DNA of 64,000 nt from Aureobasidium sp. EXF-3400 (lineage: Eukaryota; Ascomycota; Dothideomycetes; Dothideales; Saccotheciaceae). The stretch covers positions 57,040 through 121,039 of the forward strand of contig SWBL01000134.1 of assembly GCA_024195585.1 (NCBI GenBank), read 5' to 3'. How positions within the stretch are numbered: position 1 is the first letter of the stretch; each line of letters begins with the position of its first letter. The notes beneath the pieces are model-generated. The model was given only the letters and a program-made list of their open reading frames with translations, searched no databases and was not told the DNA's origin. The translations under genes were made by a program, and so were the position numbers. Of this stretch, positions 43,603 through 54,093 are shown in pieces.

Positions 43603-44730
43603 ATGACCTCTCCAGCTGTCAAGTTTCTCACCGGTGCCCCTATCGTCACCGCCCTGGATTGGAGTAATGAAGGCTTGCTCAATACCTTTTCTTCGGCCTT
43701 GCAGAGACATCTGAACTATGCCGACTCGGCTCCTCCACCTACACCTGTGCCCACTCAACCCGTGGCCAAATGGAGATCGATTCCTCTAGCCACCAACAAG
43801 ACTTTCCACGAGAGTCCTGTCTTGCCTAGAACACTACCACATGCCAACAAAAGTGCACTGCCACGCGACATCACCAGTCTGCAAGAGGACCATGATGATT
43901 TTCTCGACCACTCGTTTGCTTTTGAGGAAAATCTACAGTCTTCCCAGATTGCGTCTCATCACCACAGTCCAGAGGAGGATCCAGAAGAAGCGACGTTCAT
44001 GACAGATGACTCCATCTATTCGACCGTGCTGGATGACTATGACACGACTGTTATGTCCGTGGGACAATCATTTCCAGACGGCTCTGGACCTCGATCAGGG
44101 GCGACATACAGACCTGTTGGTCCCATCATGAGTATCAAGGCCGTTCCAACTGCTGAATACCTTCAACGCATACAGCCTCAAACCATGACTGTGAATTTGC
44201 TGGTCGGTATCATCAGCATAGCCCCTGCAAGGACGGTGACAACGCGAAAGGGTGGCCATGACATGGACATCATCGAACTCACAGTTGGGGACGAGACCAA
44301 AGCAGGCTTTACTATCAGTTCATGGCACCAAGCTCAAGACTCTCAACACCGACACAAGGTTGAAGATAAGTCACGCACGGTGCTCTCATCACTGCGCCCA
44401 CAAGACGTCGTTCTCATTGAAAGAGTGGCACTCAGCTCCTTCCGCAATGCCGTCTTTGGTCAGTCTCTTAATCGGAGAGCGACCAAGAACACTACGGCGT
44501 TCACAGTCCTGCACAAAGCCAACGATTTCCGAGCAGACAGCGCACAACAATCCACCTTTCCTCTGGCAGTAGAGCACAAACTTGAGAGAGTCCGCGACTG
44601 GGTCTCGAGTTTCGTTGGACCAAGTGTCAAACGTAAGGCACAATCGGAGCCTTTGCCACTAGCTGTCTCCAAAAAGAAGGGGAAGAGCACCTTGGTAGAA
44701 GAGTTCCTGCCAGCCGACTCCCAGCCTTGA
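43603..44730 (+). CDS. Hypothetical protein, possible OB-fold nucleic-acid-binding protein
   Basis: A 375-residue single-exon protein starting MTSPAVKFLTGAPIVTALDW. The first half is Pro/Ser/Asp-rich with little predicted structure. From about residue 185 there is a compact domain beginning MTVNLLVGIISIAPARTVTT, continuing DIIELTVGDETKAGFTISSW and ending with LRPQDVVLIERVALSSFRN. The pattern of strands (regulation of content, partner binding, then a LRPxDVVLI strand) is reminiscent of the OB fold in single-stranded DNA-binding proteins such as RPA- and shieldin-type factors. The C-terminus is Lys-rich (VKRKAQSE, KKKGKSTLVEEF) and could act as a nuclear signal or interaction motif. The fold call is an impression from sequence, not a match to a known family. 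Confidence 0.7.
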   Translation: MTSPAVKFLTGAPIVTALDWSNEGLLNTFSSALQRHLNYADSAPPPTPVPTQPVAKWRSIPLATNKTFHESPVLPRTLPHANKSALPRDITSLQEDHDDFLDHSFAFEENLQSSQIASHHHSPEEDPEEATFMTDDSIYSTVLDDYDTTVMSVGQSFPDGSGPRSGATYRPVGPIMSIKAVPTAEYLQRIQPQTMTVNLLVGIISIAPARTVTTRKGGHDMDIIELTVGDETKAGFTISSWHQAQDSQHRHKVEDKSRTVLSSLRPQDVVLIERVALSSFRNAVFGQSLNRRATKNTTAFTVLHKANDFRADSAQQSTFPLAVEHKLERVRDWVSSFVGPSVKRKAQSEPLPLAVSKKKGKSTLVEEFLPADSQP

Positions 44731-45192
44731 TAAGGATCGAAGGTATATGAATAAACTTTCGGCTGTGAAATACAAAGAGCTGTCATCAAGCACACTTCGC
44801 AATCACCAGGTCTGGAGCGGAATTTATTCAAGTCACATGTGTTCCACACCCGCACTAGCCGAATCGGGGGCGTGGCTGGTGCTTGCGAGAGCTCTCGTAG
44901 CCAAGGATGGATGATAGCAGGTACTGCGAGAAGCATCACAGGGTTAGAATAGATTTTGATTGATAATCATCTGCTGTATTGCGACTCTGGTCCTGAGGCT
45001 ATCGTGACCATCGACAGAAACATAATCGGTCTCTACAACGTTGTCAGGCTATGAGTGGAAAGGCTTGGGGCTGCAATTCATGATGAAGGATCGTATCCTA
45101 TATGTATTCAACATGTTGTACATCAGAGGTATTGGAAGAGAAGGGATATTGTACATGAATGAAGCAAGAGTATTCTGTTTGGCAGGAACTTT
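44731..45192. other. Convergent intergenic region
   Basis: About 460 bases between the 3' ends of the OB-fold-like gene and MPP-alpha. No supported feature. Confidence 0.5.
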
Positions 45193-46830
45193 TTACTGGC
45201 GACCAAGACCATACTTTTGAACGGTGCCTTGAATAGCATCCCACTTCAACTCTTGAAGGGTAACGCCTTCTTCTTCGCCCTGTTGGATGACGACAGTGGG
45301 AGCACCACTGCCACCGCCGGGGTTCTTGACCATGCCACCAAAGACTTGACGAGCGACGTGACGGAGCTCGGGAATCGAGACCTTGTCGATGCGAGCAATC
45401 ATGTCCTTGACAGGAACTTTGCGTCCGTGAACCTGGACTTGACGGCCGAGGTCTTCGAGCTCGACCATGCGGCTCTCGAGGTTCATGAGCAAACTGCTCT
45501 TGAGCTGGTTCTTTGCACGCTTGACCTCTCCCTCGGTTAGGCGACCGATACCAGTCTCTTTGCCTAGGTTTGCGAGTTGCAAACACATGACTTGGAGCAT
45601 GTGGTTGACGTAGGGCGTAGCACATGCAGCGCTGATGCCAAAGATACCACTGTCGGTGTAGGCGTGGTTGAAGGCAACACAGTTCTCGACCCATCCGTGC
45701 TGGTTCAAGACGTTGGTGTATAGACGACTGTACATGCCCTTACCGGGACCACCAGCAGAGAAAGAGCCACCACCTCCAAGGAGAGTTTGTAAGGTTGCGA
45801 GGGCGTAGATGGAGTCAGAGTTGATGGGAAGAGACTCAAAGGCAAGGTGAAGGTATGATAGACGAGGAAGTGCAGGGTTGGGAGGAATAGGAAGATTTGG
45901 TAATGTTAGGAAGCCACCGGTATAGTGGGCGGGTGAAGAAGTGTCGACGGGAACATCAAGAGGATGGGGAATGATCTGAGAAGGATCGAGCGGTGAGACG
46001 GTGGCAGATTGTGAGGCAGAAGTGGAAAGGTTCTTGAAGAAGGGAATCTTGGAACTAAGTGTCGACTTCTGCTGTGGTTGCGATGACTTGTGGGATGCGG
46101 GTTCTGTTGTAGCGAGCTTCTCGGCCTTCATGTCGCCAAAGTATTGTTCGGCCAGCTTGACAGCTTGTTGGTGCTCGACTCCAGCAAATGCAACAACCAG
46201 TCTCTCCGGACGGAAAAAGGCACGGCGGTAAGCGTCAACGGTACGCTTGTCAATGCTTCCCAGACGATCGGCGGGACATAGCAGAGGGTTTCCAAGAGTG
46301 TTGTCCTTGTAGGCAGCCATGTGAACCAATTCGGGCAGGATGAGGTCAGGCTTGCTCCAAATTTCACCAATCTCGTATTCTGCTGTCTCGAGCTGACGAG
46401 AGACCTCTTCGTCGGTGATCAAGGGATCGCGAATAGTCTCGGCGAGCAGAGCGGTAGCTGTGGGTACTGCACTGTTGAAAGTGGCGGCCTGGTACATGAG
46501 GGACTCGCGAGAGGAAGCGCATTGGATGTTGCCGCCTAGAGATTCGATCTCCTCGAGCATGCTATCAGCGCTTCGCCGTGATGAAGACTTGAAGGCCAGA
46601 CGGTCGATGATGTGTGAGACGCCGCGCAGAGCATCATTTTCGTATCGCGAACCAGCGTCTACGTAGACACCGATGCCCGAAAAGGCACCAGGTACGGCTT
46701 CGCTGGCGACTCGGACGCCATTGGAAAGGGTGGTGACTTGGTCGAGGTCGGCAGAGTCCTGAACAAGATGGGCGTTACTAAAACTAGCCGGTTGGAATGC
46801 GATGCGCTCTCTCAAGGCTTTTAGGGACAT
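45193..46830 (-). CDS. MAS2: Mitochondrial processing peptidase alpha subunit
   Basis: Non-catalytic, presequence-recognising subunit of the matrix processing peptidase that removes import signals. A 545-residue single exon. The N-terminus MSLKALRERIAFQ is basic and amphipathic, consistent with a short presequence, though an upstream exon cannot be ruled out. The M16 core starts at DLDQVTTLSNGVRVASEAVP and GIGVYVDAGSRYEN. The zinc motif position reads HIIDRLAF instead of HxxEH, as expected for alpha. The alpha-specific glycine-rich loop is present as LLGGGGSFSAGGPGKGMYSR. It ends IQGTVQKYGLGRQ. Its partner (MPP-beta) is not in the window. Confidence 0.94.
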   Translation of the reverse strand: MSLKALRERIAFQPASFSNAHLVQDSADLDQVTTLSNGVRVASEAVPGAFSGIGVYVDAGSRYENDALRGVSHIIDRLAFKSSSRRSADSMLEEIESLGGNIQCASSRESLMYQAATFNSAVPTATALLAETIRDPLITDEEVSRQLETAEYEIGEIWSKPDLILPELVHMAAYKDNTLGNPLLCPADRLGSIDKRTVDAYRRAFFRPERLVVAFAGVEHQQAVKLAEQYFGDMKAEKLATTEPASHKSSQPQQKSTLSSKIPFFKNLSTSASQSATVSPLDPSQIIPHPLDVPVDTSSPAHYTGGFLTLPNLPIPPNPALPRLSYLHLAFESLPINSDSIYALATLQTLLGGGGSFSAGGPGKGMYSRLYTNVLNQHGWVENCVAFNHAYTDSGIFGISAACATPYVNHMLQVMCLQLANLGKETGIGRLTEGEVKRAKNQLKSSLLMNLESRMVELEDLGRQVQVHGRKVPVKDMIARIDKVSIPELRHVARQVFGGMVKNPGGGSGAPTVVIQQGEEEGVTLQELKWDAIQGTVQKYGLGRQ

Positions 46831-47631
46831 GCGCCTACCTTTGTGGCTCGGTTCAGCGAGGCAAAAGTGCGACGCGACACATGGCGAGACAAGGATGTGT
46901 TAGCAGAGCGCGGTATGGCTCTGTTTAGTCGTAACATGATTGATTCTGATAGACGAGGCTTTCTGGAAGGCATGCTTGGGCTATTCTGTCATGGCCACTG
47001 TCGGCGTGTTTGGCAAAAGTGCAAACCCCTCTCAGCCCCTAGTGCCGGCTTCGGAAAAGACTCGACGGCTGACGCCCCTCCCGGTGCTCTACAGGTCTGG
47101 ATCCAACATGTGATGCATCACGCGTGCAATTGTCTGCCTGGCGCCTGCTGGGCATTGTGCTGCTCTTCGATCCTTCAGCATTGAGCCAGTGTTTGCCAGG
47201 ACTGTCGAGAGCGACGTCGAGTCAGGATTGGGGCTAGAAGACGGTTCCAAAGATTAATTGAATAGTGACCAGGCTAGAAGCCATAACGCCCCGTCGAGAG
47301 CGTTGTTGCATTGACTGCACCGAGCAACTATGTGGTGACCATGTCACTAATTGTCGCCCTGGGCGTATGCGAGTGCGGCACGTAACTTACTCACACGACT
47401 CTCTTCTCTCTCTCCTTCTCCTCTCTCTCGCCCACTTCTTCGTCGCTGCTCTTGTCGTGTGCTCTGCAGACTAGGACTATCCCTCACAAGCCAGACTCCG
47501 ATTACCGTGCTTCACTCTACAGCGTGATCGCCCGCCGCAGTGACATAACACAGACGCCTCTTTTTGCTTGGATAGCCAAAAGCGAGCGCTCGACTTGGAT
47601 TCAAGCCTCTTTGTCTTGCCCACATCACACC
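46831..47631. other. Divergent promoter, MPP-alpha / FHA-RING gene
   Basis: About 800 bases. The CT-rich run at 47398-47430 sits about 200 bases before the FHA-RING start and is probably its core promoter or leader. The plus-strand frame is open from 47452 but lacks a better ATG. Confidence 0.5.
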
Positions 47632-49463
47632 ATGTTTGGCAATTATTCACCGGCTGCAGCGTCGCTGTCGACCGTTAGTTCAGCTGCCAACTCGCCCGCT
47701 ACGCCCGTCTCTCCGACTCGTCCTTCCCGACTCCGCGGTCTTTCATATCTCAGAAGTTATACCCACAACCACCTCCACTCAAGCTCAAATTCCACCCACG
47801 CCAATCAATCCAACAATTCTTCAGCTACCCCCTCTCCTGCTCGTCCCTCCACACTCAGTCGAAGTACGAGTTCTCCTGTCCGCAGCGCACGCGAGACGCC
47901 TCCGAGTCCCCCTCTTCGCAGCGATACCACTGCCAACGGCTGGATTCCTACTGTCGCCGGCCAGAGCGCCTTGTCCAGGCTCGCTACCTCACCTCAACCA
48001 ACCCAATCCGATCCGCCTACTCCAAACATGACCCGCACACGAGCTGCGACTGTCAATCAGGACGCTCCGCCCTCCGCCGCCGCCGCCGCCGCCGACGACA
48101 ACAACCCCGCTCCGGCTACCATCTCAACCACTACTGACACTGCCGAGTCTGCTGCTACTGCGCCGGCGCAAGCTGCATCTACCGACAAAAAGGAAGCCCC
48201 AACTATTCGTTTTATTCCCCATCATGAGCCCCGTGCTTCGAGGCCGTCCCTCACCTTTCCTATCATCACACGCACAATCGCCGCTGCTGGTCAGCGAGTC
48301 AAGGTCGGCAGATATTCCGAAAGAGATCAGGCCGTCGATTCCCAAGCAAGTGCCAAAACGGCAGCTCCCGTTGGCTTCAAGAGCAAGGTCGTCAGTCGCA
48401 GGCATTGCGAGCTCTGGTGCGACAATGGTCAGTGGTTCATCAAAGACGTTAAGAGTAGTTCCGGCACCTTTTTGAACCACGTGCGCCTGAGCAGCCCAGG
48501 CATGGAAAGTCGTGCATACCCCCTCAACGACGGTGATATCGTCCAGCTGGGTATTGACTTTAAAGGTGGAGAAGAGGTCATCTTCCGTTGTGTCAAGATT
48601 CGTATCGAGTGTAACAGAGGTTGGCAAAAGAGCTTGAATCAGTTCAAGTAAGTTTCGTCACTTGTGCGGCATGGCGCAGAATTGCTAACCTTGACAGCAC
48701 TGCGACACACAAAAATATTCTCAAACAGGCAAAGGTCAACAACGCCAAAGACAATGACGCTCAATCAACCCACAGCTCCGAGTGTTCCATCTGCTTAAAT
48801 CCTGTCGCTCCCTGCCAGGCTCTTTTTGTTGCTCCGTGCTCGCACGTGTGGCACTACAAGTGTATTCGCACCCTCATCTATCCTAGCTGGCCTAGCTTTC
48901 AATGCCCCAATTGCCGTGCGTATGCCGATCTGGAAGCTGATGTAGAACCTCCGGAAGAAGAGTTTGAAAGCGAGGATGCTGAGGACGCAATCCAAGCTTC
49001 AGCAAGCGCCCAACCGAAATCGCCTGAACCGGAACCGCTTCCTGCTATAGAGACCAGTGGTCTCGAAGATGAAGACTTGACTGCTATGATGAACAGTGTC
49101 TCCATGGGTTCGGCCTCGCCATCTCAAAACCCTTCTGGTACAGACTCGAGCTCGGATGTGGAAGCTGGGCCTTCGCGAGGTTCAATATCACAGCCCGTAC
49201 CCATCATGGCTTCGACGAATGCACCAATCAATAGGAACTTGCCCGACTCGATCATGGCACGGTCAGCAACGCCCACCTCTTCCGCGCCCTTTGCTCTAGC
49301 TGCAGCTACCTTGGCACCCATGGGTGATGGACAAAACACACCCATGAATGATGCTGGTCCGTTCGTCTTTGATAACTCGAGACGTGTTGCTGCACAACGA
49401 AATATTACAGACATTGCTCGCGAGCCTGTCCACGAGCAACCTGAGGAGCATGCTACGTCATGA
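47632..49463 (+). CDS. dma1: FHA-RING E3 ubiquitin ligase, Dma1/Dma2 type
   Basis: E3 ligase combining a phosphothreonine-binding FHA domain with a RING finger. Yeast and fission yeast relatives act in the spindle-position checkpoint and septin/cytokinesis control. Exon 1 is 47632-48647 and exon 2 is 48698-49463, giving 593 residues. A Ser/Thr/Pro-rich N-terminal region of about 200 residues precedes the FHA domain, visible as RVKVGRYSERD, KVVSRRHCELWCDNGQWFIK and KSSSGTFLNHVRL (about 220-320). The RING has CSICLNPV, then CSHVWHYKCI and CPNC (about 370-415). The rest is an acidic, Ser-rich tail. The intron joins SLNQF to NTATHKNILKQAK, a conserved junction. The ATG at 47632 gives MFGNYSPAAAS. 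Confidence 0.92.
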
Positions 49464-50169
49464 GCCTTGCTCTTTTCCTTTTCCTTTCCAGAATTCTGAT
49501 CTGAAATCATGAAGGCCTGAACATGATTGATTTGTGATTGTTGATAAAGCACACTAGGTGGTTTGTTCCGTGGTTTTGTTTCGCCCTCCAAATGGCTATT
49601 CTTTATTCTTAACATCTCGTTCTAGCGAACCACTGAGTTGGGCAAGGGGCAGGGAAAGAGATGCACACCAAAACAAAAGCTGGTCTTGCAAAGGAGACTG
49701 CCCTTTGGAATGCATACCCCTTTTTGCTAATTTATCTAATCTTGACATTACTTGTAATCCATTTTGCTTATACTCTGCTCGTTACAGGTCTAAAAATTGC
49801 TTCAACGCTGCTACACAAACATTGTTCTTCACTTCGTGAACGATTGGTGTGCTGGATACACCTTCTGGTTTGATTACTAGTTTACGGTTTCGACGGCTGT
49901 AAGAAATCGTGCTCGTGAACCCTATGAATATTCACCTCTTGCCAGATAGGAAAGAGGAAGTACCCGCGTAAGACGCTCCTTGATAGAGAGTAGACAGCTA
50001 CAAGCAGATCGAAAATACAGCCAACGATGAATGTTGGAGAATGTATACGAATACTAGGGTGAAGAGCACTGCTAGCAGATATGCACTATGCGTATTTAGA
50101 GAGCTCGACCTTCAATTATAGCTGGTTTTCGTCTAGAGACTCTGACAGCAGTCTAGTATTGGCTTCAAT
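49464..50169. other. Convergent intergenic region
   Basis: About 700 bases between the FHA-RING gene and nitronate monooxygenase. A 70-codon open frame (49661-49873) with a hydrophobic stretch exists, but it has no other support. Confidence 0.5.
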
Positions 50170-51456
<1,287 letters not shown>

Positions 51457-51973
51457 CTTGACTATGTTTGCTGTCTGGCTTGAACAGAAACGTACATCTA
51501 CAAGGGATCACATCTTGTATGCTTGTAAATGGCATTGTCAAGGAGGACCCCTCAGGAACGCCCATCATGCCTCGGCTCGTCTCGGCCCGAATTCATGCAT
51601 GTGAAAGGCGCCTAGACCCTCCCCGACCCTCGTGCCCGTATACAGTACTTGGCATCACTTCGAATGTCCACAACCATCATCTCAATAGTTGCTATGTTTT
51701 CATGCAACCCAACTCAGAGGCGCTATACCATCTTGTGTAGTTTAAACAAATGACAGGGATTGCGTATCACATGGGTGTGACGACGTCGCTAAGCATGCCA
51801 AACAGAATCCTCATGTCAGGGCTGAAGGAGAGTAATGCCCAGGTCGCTTCCCAAAAGAACAAGGAAAAAGAAAAGAAAGCACATCTCCACCCAGCAGGAC
51901 GCAGACAAGAGTCAACCAACCAAGCTACAGAAAAGAAATCGCCGTCGATGGAAAGAGGACACCCTCTCAACTA
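51457..51973. other. Intergenic region upstream of nitronate monooxygenase
   Basis: About 520 bases holding the nitronate monooxygenase promoter and the 3' end region of the next minus-strand gene. No recognisable feature. Confidence 0.5.
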
Positions 51974-53721
51974 TCACAACTCGCCGATTTGGACTTCAAC
52001 GCTACCTGAACTCGATCCCAGATCCATGGCACTGTTAGCCTCTCCTTTCTTGGCAATAACATGTGCTCCAACAGGTCCTGACCATCGTTTCAACACCTCA
52101 ACATCTTTTCCGCGAAGCTTCAAACTTCCTGACATTGTCACAGCCTCAATCTTTCCTTCCCATTGTTGAGGGTATTTGATGTGCAAACTTCCAGACTTGG
52201 TTTTGTGGACACTTCTTGAATGGCCCATCACGTTTTGCGGGTCCTCATAGGGCGGCAGTACGTTGACATGGATTCCTCCTACGGCAGATTCCGTGCGTAG
52301 CCAGTTTCCAGTGCTGTTTGCCGAGTATGGTAAAACATTGACATCAATGGAACCACTATACGTACTGATATCAGTGTTGATGCCATGGATGTAGTTTCCG
52401 TGGACTGATCCACTTCTACTCTCAACCTTCGTGTGGTAAAAACGTGGTGGTATCTGTGCAATCGTGCTAGACATGGGGAAAACAGCCTTGACGCTTCCAG
52501 ACTCAGTGACTGCCACAAATGAAGCAGGCCGAGGGTCGTTTGGGCTCTCTGGTTTTGGTTCGACGTTTATGTTAATATTGCCTGATACTGATTTGATGGA
52601 TAGGACATCCTTTAAAGCAAAGCGGCCACTGACACTTCCCGAAACAGTGTCTATACGAGTTTCTCGGCCGCTTTCCCAGTATGCAACGGAGAGAGATCCC
52701 ACAACCGTAATAAAATCGGTGTTGTTACTGATATAGTGAGCACCACTTTGGCTTCCGAGGGATGACGGGAAGAGACCAGGGTCGACTTTGATGTCAAGGT
52801 GCTCGGTCGCAATTTCCAAGTGCTCAAGTTGAGCTCCAGGTTTGATCCAGATCCTCAAATCAATCTCCATGCAAGCTCTATAATAGCTTGGCGAGGAAGC
52901 AGGTGCATTCACTCGTAAGCTCTCGCCTGTATACTCAATCTTGAATTGTGAATGTTGCGCGGCTGTCGATTTTGCAATTCGCAACTCGACGTACAGAGGA
53001 TGTTCCTGGTCCTCTTCCCCGAGCATAACTCGCACCTGGCCATTGATGTCGCTCGAAGGATTGTGTGCTCCTTCAGTTATTTCGACAAAGCTAAAGCTAC
53101 GTGGCGCATGGAAGGTGAAAGTTTGAGGGTCGCCGATGGATCCAATATCGCATCTCATGTAGTGAGGAAAGCCATCGGCAGGAGAAGGGCTGCCATTGCC
53201 GCTATTCTGTGTTGTGCATTAGTCCGGACACCTGTGAAAGGGACTAATGGTGTAAGACTTACTGAATCTTGACTTTTATCGTGCTTGACTGTTGTTACAG
53301 TCACTAGGCCGATCAGAGAACACGTGAGAATGAAGACTAGGCATGCAAGCGCCTTCCGGTTGGTCAAGACGCTGCGCTTTTTTGTCACTTTCTTTCCATC
53401 TTGGGCATCCCGTTCTGGATCGCCCATGCTCTGTGGCTCCTCTGTCCGCGTATAAGCCGATGTTGTCGCATCTTGGTGAGGAAATTCGTCTGGCTGGACA
53501 GCAATTGATTCGTTCCGAGCGACATATGGCGGAGTGCCGTACAGTCTCGTCACGTCGGCATATGCTGGGGGAGGTGGTGAAGTGCTCAAAAGTGGTGTTC
53601 TTTCGCTCAATCGTTCTCTGTTTTTTGGTCCAGAGAGGTGTCGCGAGGCTGGTGCGGCTGAGGGTGCCTCTTCGTCAAGGTCAGAGTAATCCGTGTCATC
53701 GTCGTGGACGGCTGACACCAT
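51974..53721 (-). CDS. Single-pass membrane protein with repeated SGS beta-solenoid (DUF4097-like)
   Basis: Exon 1 is 53721-53263 and exon 2 is 53206-51974, giving 563 residues. The acidic and Pro-rich N-terminus (about 1-125, with RTPLLS) is followed by basic KKVTKKRSVLTNRK and a transmembrane helix (ALACLVFILTCSLIGLVTVT, about 125-145). The C-terminal part is a long beta-rich domain with recurring xSGS units: TVSGSVSGRF, SVSGNININ, TESGSVKAV, SRSGSVHGNY, TYSGSIDVN, TKSGSLHIK, TMSGSLKLRG and SSSGSVEVQ. This regular spacing is the pattern of adhesin-like DUF4097 domains. A type II topology with the solenoid outside the cytosol is likely. The intron joins DKSQDS to NSGNGSPSPADGF. Function unknown. 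Confidence 0.8.
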
Positions 53722-54093
53722 CTTGTTGGACGTGCGAATTGTTAAGCAACATCTCGAAAAATGAGTCGCGCACCTTGCTCGTATTATTAAACAGCATTGT
53801 CAGACAGCCACCTCGTGACAGCCTTCTTGATTGCACTATCCCCCGCTCTCACTTGTCCAATGGCATAGCCCGATAAGGCAGGCTCTCTTGATCCTCTTGA
53901 TCCTTTCGGCGATAACAAGCCGTTCTACCATATTAACACCGCCGCCATTCCGAACACATAGACACACTTTCAATATTCAACTTCAGGTCGCAATATTTTT
54001 ATAGAGCATATGAAAAGCGTACTCTCATTCAACGGGGTATCATACAAAGACAAAAAGAGATATAAAATGGCTGATCGTAGAGTTATGCCTTCA
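53722..54093. other. Intergenic region between two minus-strand genes
   Basis: About 370 bases: promoter of the SGS-repeat protein and 3' region of the 909-residue protein. No feature seen. Confidence 0.5.

Noticed and set aside
49661..49873. 70-codon ORF with a hydrophobic helix
   Set aside because: It lies in the 3' flank of the FHA-RING gene, and one hydrophobic run in a short frame is not enough evidence.
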